NCBI RefSeq assembly: GCF_001905465.1
Contig: NZ_LISX01000004.1
Location: 1 to 64,000 of the forward strand
Direction: 5' to 3'
DNA length: 64,000 nt
Source: Kitasatospora sp. CB01950
GTDB lineage: Bacteria; Actinomycetota; Actinomycetes; Streptomycetales; Streptomycetaceae
Shown: positions 59,683 to 64,000 of the stretch, piece by piece
Layout: every line of letters starts with the position of its first letter
Numbering within the stretch: the first letter of the stretch is position 1
Translations under genes and position numbers: made by a program
Notes under the pieces: generated by a model
Told to the model about the DNA's origin: nothing
The model's input: only the letters and a program-made list of their open reading frames with translations
Database searches by the model: none

Positions 59683-60696
59683 TCAGCGCAGCTTCGGATC
59701 GAGGGCGTCGCGCACCGCGTCGCCCATCATGATGAAGGCCAGCACGGTGATGGAGAGCGCCGCGGCCGGGAAGAACAGGACGAAGGGCGCCTGCCGGATC
59801 ACCTTCTGCGCGGAGGAGATGTCCACGCCCCAGGAGATGGTCGGGTCCTGGAGGCCGATGCCGAGGAAGCTCAGCGTGGCCTCCGCCGTGATGTAGCCGC
59901 CGAGCGCGATGGTGGCGACCACGATCACCGGCGCGATCGCGTTCGGCAGGATGTGCCGGAACATCAGCCGCCCGGTACCGGCGCCCAGCGCCCGCCCGGC
60001 CACCACGTAGTCCGACTGCTTGACGGTGATCACCGAGCCGCGCATCACGCGGGCCAGCTGGGTCCAGCCGAGGAAGGCCAGCGCGATCACCACCGACCAC
60101 ACGTTGCGGGTGGCGAACGCGTTCAGCAGCACCAGCGCGCCGAGCAGCAGCGGGATGCCGAAGAAGATGTCGGTGATCCGGGAGATCACCGCGTCCATCC
60201 ACCCGCCGAAGTACCCGGCGGACATCCCGGCCAGCCCGCCCAGCAGGGTCACCGCCAGGGTGACGCAGATGCCGACGGTGATCGAGGCCCGCGCCCCGTA
60301 GATCACCCGGGCGTAGATCGACCGGCCCTGCCCGTCGTAGCCGAACCAGCCGGCCCCGAAGAAGTCGCTCCAGTCCGGCCGCCGCAGGTAGTTGTTGGTC
60401 AGGTCGGACGCCCGCGGGTCGGTGCTGGTGAACAGGCTCGGGAAGATCGCGATCAGGATCAGCAGCACGATCAGCACCGCCGAGATGATGAAGATCGGCC
60501 GCCGCCGCAGGTCGCGCCAGGCATCGCCCCACAGGCTGCGTGCCTGCTCCCGCTTGCCCGGGTCCGGTTCGATCAGCGTCTCCTGCTCCACGGCCAGGCC
60601 CTGCTGGCCGACGTAGTCCAGGTGGTCGCTGTCGGTGGGCGCGATGTTCCGCAGCGGGTCGTGGTCGTCGGGGATGGACTCGTTCCGGTCAGGCAT
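59683..60696 (-). CDS. Dipeptide/oligopeptide ABC permease (DppC type)
   Basis: 337 residues: an acidic cytoplasmic arm of about 60 residues, then six membrane helices. EAA loop YVVAGRALGAGTGRLMFRHILPN; the end DAVRDALDPKLR is typical of DppC. The ATG overlaps the DppB gene by eight bases. Confidence 0.93.
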   Translation of the reverse strand: MPDRNESIPDDHDPLRNIAPTDSDHLDYVGQQGLAVEQETLIEPDPGKREQARSLWGDAWRDLRRRPIFIISAVLIVLLILIAIFPSLFTSTDPRASDLTNNYLRRPDWSDFFGAGWFGYDGQGRSIYARVIYGARASITVGICVTLAVTLLGGLAGMSAGYFGGWMDAVISRITDIFFGIPLLLGALVLLNAFATRNVWSVVIALAFLGWTQLARVMRGSVITVKQSDYVVAGRALGAGTGRLMFRHILPNAIAPVIVVATIALGGYITAEATLSFLGIGLQDPTISWGVDISSAQKVIRQAPFVLFFPAAALSITVLAFIMMGDAVRDALDPKLR

Positions 60697-61615
60697 AGCG
60701 GATCCTCGGGTCCAGGACGGCGTACAGCAGGTCGACGACCAGGCTGGCGACCAGGTACACGATCACCAGCACGGTGACGATGCCGACCACCGTCGGGCCT
60801 TCCTTCTGGTTGATCGCCCGGTAGAGCACGTTGCCGACGCCGGCGATGTTGAAGATGCCCTCGGTGACGATCGCGCCGCCCATCAGCGCGCCCAGGTCGG
60901 TGCCCAGGAAGGTCACCACCGGGATCAGCGAGTTGCGCAGCAGGTGCCGCCCGATGACGGTCCGCCGCGGCAGGCCCTTGGCGACCGCGGTGCGCATGTA
61001 GTCGGCCCGCAGGTTCTCGCCGATCGAGGTCCTGGTCAGCCGGGCCACGTACGCCAGCGACAGCGACGCCAGCACCAGGCCGGGCAGGATCAACTGGGTG
61101 ATGTCCCGGGAGTCCTGGACCGTCGCCGTCACCCAGCCCAGGTTGATCGCGAACACCGTCTGCGCGATGTAGCCGAGCACGAACACCGGGATCGAGATCA
61201 CGATCAGGGTGATCAGCAGCACCAGGGTGTCCGCGATGCTGCCGCGCTTCAGGCCGGCGATCAGGCCCAGCGGCAGGCCGATCACGATCTCGAAGAAGAA
61301 CGCGACCAGCGCGAGCCGGATGGTGACCGGGAAGGCGTCCTTCATGATCTCGGAGACCGGGCGGCCGGTGAAGCTGGTGCCGAAGTCCAGGTGGAGGATG
61401 TTGTTCATGTAGTGCAGGTACTGCTTCCACAGCGGCTGATCGAGGTAGTACTGGTGCTTCAGGTTGGCCACGGTCGCCGGGTCGGCCGCCTTGTCGCCGA
61501 ACATCGCGGCGATCGGGTCGCCCGGCAGGCTGTACACCATCAGGAAGATCAGCAGTGTGGCCCCGAAGAACACCGGGATCATCTGGAGCACGCGCCGCAG
61601 GATGTAATGGCCCAT
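60689..61615 (-). CDS. Dipeptide/oligopeptide ABC permease (DppB type)
   Basis: 308 residues, six membrane helices. Start MGHYILRRVLQMIPVFFGATLL, EAA loop YMRTAVAKGLPRRTVIGRHLLRN, end LYAVLDPRIRYA. Unlike BldKC its outer loop has no Cys pairs. A hairpin separates it from the binding-protein gene. Confidence 0.93.
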   Translation of the reverse strand: MGHYILRRVLQMIPVFFGATLLIFLMVYSLPGDPIAAMFGDKAADPATVANLKHQYYLDQPLWKQYLHYMNNILHLDFGTSFTGRPVSEIMKDAFPVTIRLALVAFFFEIVIGLPLGLIAGLKRGSIADTLVLLITLIVISIPVFVLGYIAQTVFAINLGWVTATVQDSRDITQLILPGLVLASLSLAYVARLTRTSIGENLRADYMRTAVAKGLPRRTVIGRHLLRNSLIPVVTFLGTDLGALMGGAIVTEGIFNIAGVGNVLYRAINQKEGPTVVGIVTVLVIVYLVASLVVDLLYAVLDPRIRYA

Positions 61616-61652
61616 GGAGGCCTCCCTCCGAGAGGTGACTGACCTGGTAGCG

Positions 61653-61686
61653 GGGCCCCGCCCCCCGGGTGCGGAGGGCGGGGCCC
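61653..61686 (-). terminator. Intercistronic hairpin, binding protein / DppB
   Basis: Perfect 11-bp stem GGGCCCCGCCC/GGGCGGGGCCC with a 12-base loop, 14 bases past the binding-protein stop on the minus strand. Same place in the operon as the bldKB-bldKC hairpin. Confidence 0.65.
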
Positions 61687-61699
61687 TGGTCGGACCGGG

Positions 61700-63322
61700 T
61701 CAGCTCTTGACCTCGACCTGGGTCCAGGCCGGGTTGCCGAAGGAATCGAACGCCACGTTCTGCACCTTGGTGGAGTAGCCGGAGTTCGTCCGGTAGTACC
61801 AGAGCGGGATGGCCGGCATGTCGTTCGCCAGCTGTTCCTCGGCCTTCTGGTAGCCGGTCGCGGTGTCCTGGATCGAGGCGGCCTGGTCGGCCTCGGAGGC
61901 GAGCTTGTCGAACTCCGGGCTGGAGTAGCCGGTGTCGTTGGACGCCGCGCCGGTGCGGTACACGTCCGCCAGGAAGTTCGCGTTCAGCGGGTAGTCCTGC
62001 ACCCAGCCGGTGCGGAACATGCCGTTGATCTGGTGCCCGGTGATCGCCGCCCGGGCGGTCTTGAAGTCGGTCTTCGGGTCACCCGCGCAGTTCACCCCGG
62101 TCGCCTGCCGGATCGAGTTGCAGACCGCGTCCACCCACTCCTTGTGGCCGCCGTCCGCGTTGTAGGTGATCTTCAAGGAGTTCCCGGGGACGCCGCCGCC
62201 CTCCTGGATCAGCTGCTTCGCCTTGTCCACGTTGTAGGTGCAGAAGTCTCCGCAGGTGCCGGCCTTGTAGCCCTCCACACCCTCGGCGACCCACGCGCTC
62301 GCGGGCGCCCGCGAACCTTGCAGCACCGTCTTGGTGATGGTGTTCCGGTCGATCGCCATCGACAGCCCCTGCCGGACCTTGGCCTTGTCCGCCCCCTGCC
62401 AGTCCGGCTGGTACAGCGTGAACCCGACGTTCTGGATCGCGCCCTGCGGCGCGTCGATCGCCCGGTCCCCCAGGTCGTTCTTGTAGTTCGCCAGCGCCGA
62501 CGGCGGCACCTGGTCCATCACGTCCAGGTTGTTCGACTGCAGGTCCGCGTAGGCCGCCTCGGCGGTGGTGTACATCTTGAACACCACGCCGCCGTTCTTC
62601 GGCTTGTCCACACCCTGGTAGTTGGCGAACGTCTTGGTGACCACCTGCGAGTTGTGGTCCCAACTCACGAACTGGTACGGCCCGTTGCCCACCGGCTTCT
62701 GCCCGTAGCCCGCCGGGTCCTTGTAGAACCCCTCCGGAAGCGGCGAGAAGGCCACGTACCCCAGCTTGTACGGGAAGTACGAGACCTTGTTGTTCAGCTT
62801 GATCGTGAAGTGCGTGTCGTCCTGGACGGTCAGCCCCGACATGGTGTCCGTGGTCGGGTTCCCGCTCGACGGGTGGACGTCCGAGTAGCCCTGGATGTCC
62901 GCGAACCACGAGCTGTTGATCTGGTTGTTCTTGGTGTTCGCCGCCCAGTTCCACGCGTCCACGAAGCTCTTCGCCGTCACCGCCGTCCCGTCGTGGAACG
63001 TCCACCCCGACTTCAGCGTCACGTTGTAGGTCTGCGCGTCACTGCTGTCGATCTTGTCCGCGGCCTGCATCCGGAGCTTCCCGTTCGACGGGTCGTAGTC
63101 CGCCAGCCCCTTGAACAGGTTCTGCACGATGCGCCCGCCGCCGGTCTCGTTGGCGTTGGCCGGCTGCAACGGGTTCTGCGGCTCGCTGCTCTGGTACGTG
63201 AACGTCTTGCTCGCATCCGACGGACCGCTGCCGGAGCCACCACCGCCTCCGCAACCCGTGGCCATCAGGGCCACGGACGTCGCACTGACAACGGCCCAGC
63301 GCACACGAGTGCATGCAGGCAT
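61700..63322 (-). CDS. Dipeptide/oligopeptide-binding lipoprotein (DppA type)
   Basis: 540 residues. Signal peptide with lipobox ATGC (Cys about 24), a Gly/Ser linker, then a family 5 solute-binding domain (TFTYQSSEPQNPLQPANAN, GWTFHDGTAVTAKSFVDAWNWA, PVGNGPYQFVSW). Two Cys pairs (CGDFC, and VCNS ... NCAG) may form disulfides. GAGGAGGAGG precedes the ATG. First gene of the five-gene operon; distinct in sequence from BldKB. Confidence 0.93.
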   Translation of the reverse strand: MPACTRVRWAVVSATSVALMATGCGGGGGSGSGPSDASKTFTYQSSEPQNPLQPANANETGGGRIVQNLFKGLADYDPSNGKLRMQAADKIDSSDAQTYNVTLKSGWTFHDGTAVTAKSFVDAWNWAANTKNNQINSSWFADIQGYSDVHPSSGNPTTDTMSGLTVQDDTHFTIKLNNKVSYFPYKLGYVAFSPLPEGFYKDPAGYGQKPVGNGPYQFVSWDHNSQVVTKTFANYQGVDKPKNGGVVFKMYTTAEAAYADLQSNNLDVMDQVPPSALANYKNDLGDRAIDAPQGAIQNVGFTLYQPDWQGADKAKVRQGLSMAIDRNTITKTVLQGSRAPASAWVAEGVEGYKAGTCGDFCTYNVDKAKQLIQEGGGVPGNSLKITYNADGGHKEWVDAVCNSIRQATGVNCAGDPKTDFKTARAAITGHQINGMFRTGWVQDYPLNANFLADVYRTGAASNDTGYSSPEFDKLASEADQAASIQDTATGYQKAEEQLANDMPAIPLWYYRTNSGYSTKVQNVAFDSFGNPAWTQVEVKS

Positions 63323-63338
63323 GGAGCCTCCTCCTCAA

Positions 63339-63364
63339 GGGGTGTATGAGACGCATCTCACCCC
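63339..63364 (-). promoter_or_regulatory. Imperfect palindrome before the second peptide-importer operon
   Basis: TGAGA-CGCA-TCTCA is flanked by GGGGTG and CCCC, giving a longer stem with a small bulge. It overlaps the expected promoter and leader of the binding-protein gene, so it may be an operator. Confidence 0.4.
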
Positions 63365-63438
63365 ATGAGAAGTGCCGCGAAGCGCCGACGCGACCAGAGT
63401 GCAGCCGGACGGGTGCGAAAACTGTGCGGGCACGAAGA

Positions 63439-63567
63439 CAGGGGCGCGGGGAACTGCGCGAGCAACCGAGAACCCATCAGCCAGGTCGCGATCAAGTGCA
63501 AGTAATTGCCCTCGTCGCGACCCAGCGGTTGGATGCCTTCCGCTTCGCGCAGTTCCCCGCGCCCCTG
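63439..63567. repeat. Nested inverted-repeat element, copy 2 (129 bp)
   Basis: Perfect 23-bp arms (63439-63461 and 63545-63567) enclose an inner 8-bp stem GGTCGCGA/TCGCGACC (63484-63491 with 63515-63522). The interior aligns with copy 1 at 38507-38638, notably GGTCGCGATCA-GTGCA and GCCTTCCGCTTCGCGC. It lies 12 bases past the stop of the partial ATPase gene on the minus strand. Confidence 0.85.
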
Positions 63568-63579
63568 GCCGTTCGCGCG

Positions 63580-64000
63580 CTACGCGGCAGCGACCTCTCG
63601 CTCTGCGGCGAAGTGACAGGCCGAATCGTGCCGCGCGTCACCCGTGAGCAGCGTCGGCGCAGCCAGCAACGGCACCTCGGTCGCGCAGCGCTCCTCCGCC
63701 TTCCAGCAGCGGGTGCGGAAGCGGCAACCGGACGGCGGGTTGGCCGGCGAGGGGATGTCGCCGGAGAGGATGATCCGCTCGCGGCCCTCGCGGCCGGTCG
63801 GGTCGGGCACCGGCACCGCCGACAGGAGCGCCTGCGTGTACGGGTGGGTGGCGTGCTCGTAGATCTCGGCGTCCGTGCCGATCTCCACCATCCGTCCCAG
63901 GTACATCACGCCGACCCGGTCGGAGATGTGCCGGACGATCGACAGGTCGTGCGCGATGAACATGTACGACAGCTCGAACTCGCCCTGGAGCTGCTCCAGC
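63580..64000 (-). CDS. Partial oligopeptide ABC ATPase (DppF type), 3' end only
   Basis: The last ~139 codons of an ATPase whose 5' part lies beyond the window. It contains H-loop FIAHDLSIVRH, YLGRMVEIG, and the C-terminal Cys set [14 protein letters not shown] ... ACHF. It is nearly the same protein as the end of the gene at 57541-58623 (the SYMFIAHDL to HPYTQALLS stretch differs at very few residues), so a third peptide-importer operon probably lies to the right. Confidence 0.9.
   Translation of the reverse strand, partial: LEQLQGEFELSYMFIAHDLSIVRHISDRVGVMYLGRMVEIGTDAEIYEHATHPYTQALLSAVPVPDPTGREGRERIILSGDIPSPANPPSGCRFRTRCWKAEERCATEVPLLAAPTLLTGDARHDSACHFAAEREVAAA

Noticed and set aside
1..64000. 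Secondary-metabolite gene cluster, prophage, defence island, tRNA or rRNA genes.
   Set aside because: No polyketide or peptide synthases, phage structural genes, nucleases typical of defence systems, or RNA-gene sequences were recognised; the genes are core functions.

Overview
The window is a very GC-rich, gene-dense stretch of chromosome from an actinomycete of the Streptomycetaceae (Streptomyces or Kitasatospora). Pointers are the mycothiol gene mshB, MoeZ, a SigE/RseA/TatB group, DUF3107 and DUF3117 proteins, FolP2, a bldK-type oligopeptide importer, no in-frame TTA codon seen in the assigned genes, and many genes that start right after a TANNNT -10 box (leaderless). No rRNA, tRNA, CRISPR array, transposase, integrase or prophage gene was seen. 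The genes are chromosomal housekeeping and developmental genes.

Layout. 0-8.8 kb: an SDR protein, moeZ, a second SDR protein, a DUF3492/GT4 glycosyltransferase and an alpha/beta hydrolase on the minus strand; then TetR, DUF3107, a small membrane protein and a ferritin-like protein. 9-18.4 kb: an RhlE-type DEAD helicase with a long Lys/Arg/Ala repeat tail, a hydrolase, a 47-residue protein behind a strongly folded leader, DUF6758, a PHP phosphoesterase, MarC, a SUFU-domain protein and CorA. 18.4-24.6 kb: an EamA exporter, a flavin-split-barrel protein, a membrane-less MgtE-like protein, DUF1003, Mrp, a conserved protein and TatB. 24.7-28.6 kb: anti-sigma factor and SigE-type sigma factor behind a candidate self-activated promoter, an O-methyltransferase, DUF3117 and an enoyl-CoA hydratase. 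28.7-38.5 kb: Tag, a DivIVA-motif protein, FolP2, a LOG lysine decarboxylase-like protein, DapE, a lysozyme-like secreted protein, DapC, ferredoxin, an acetyltransferase and a SirB1-like protein. 38.6-44.4 kb: a two-component system fused by overlapping stops and starts to an ABC-2 exporter, then an S9 peptidase. 44.6-50.8 kb: a small membrane protein, mshB, DUF6113, a membrane-anchored peptidoglycan-binding-like protein and an LpqW-like lipoprotein. 51-57.5 kb: bldKA-E. 57.5-64 kb: a second, convergent dipeptide/oligopeptide ABC operon and the 3' end of the ATPase gene of a third.

How it fits together. Two gene orders known from Mycobacterium tuberculosis are joined here: moeZ-TetR-DUF3107-ferritin-like-rhlE (Rv3206c-Rv3211) and corA-mrp-tatB-rseA-sigE-O-methyltransferase-DUF3117-tag-folP2-LOG-dapE-dapC-fdxC-mshB-lpqW (Rv1239c down to Rv1166). 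The window is therefore largely an ancient actinobacterial core segment, with streptomycete additions such as bldK. The htrA gene that sits between rseA and tatB in M. tuberculosis is absent here.

The least explained parts are non-coding: a ~130-bp nested inverted-repeat element present twice with compensating base changes plus a degenerate third copy, a folded ~300-nt leader before a 47-residue protein, a four-fold 11-bp phased repeat at the end of moeZ, two mutually exclusive hairpins after the glycosyltransferase gene, and an operator-rich 495-bp region before bldKA. All family names and comparisons come from reading motifs and from memory; no search was run.
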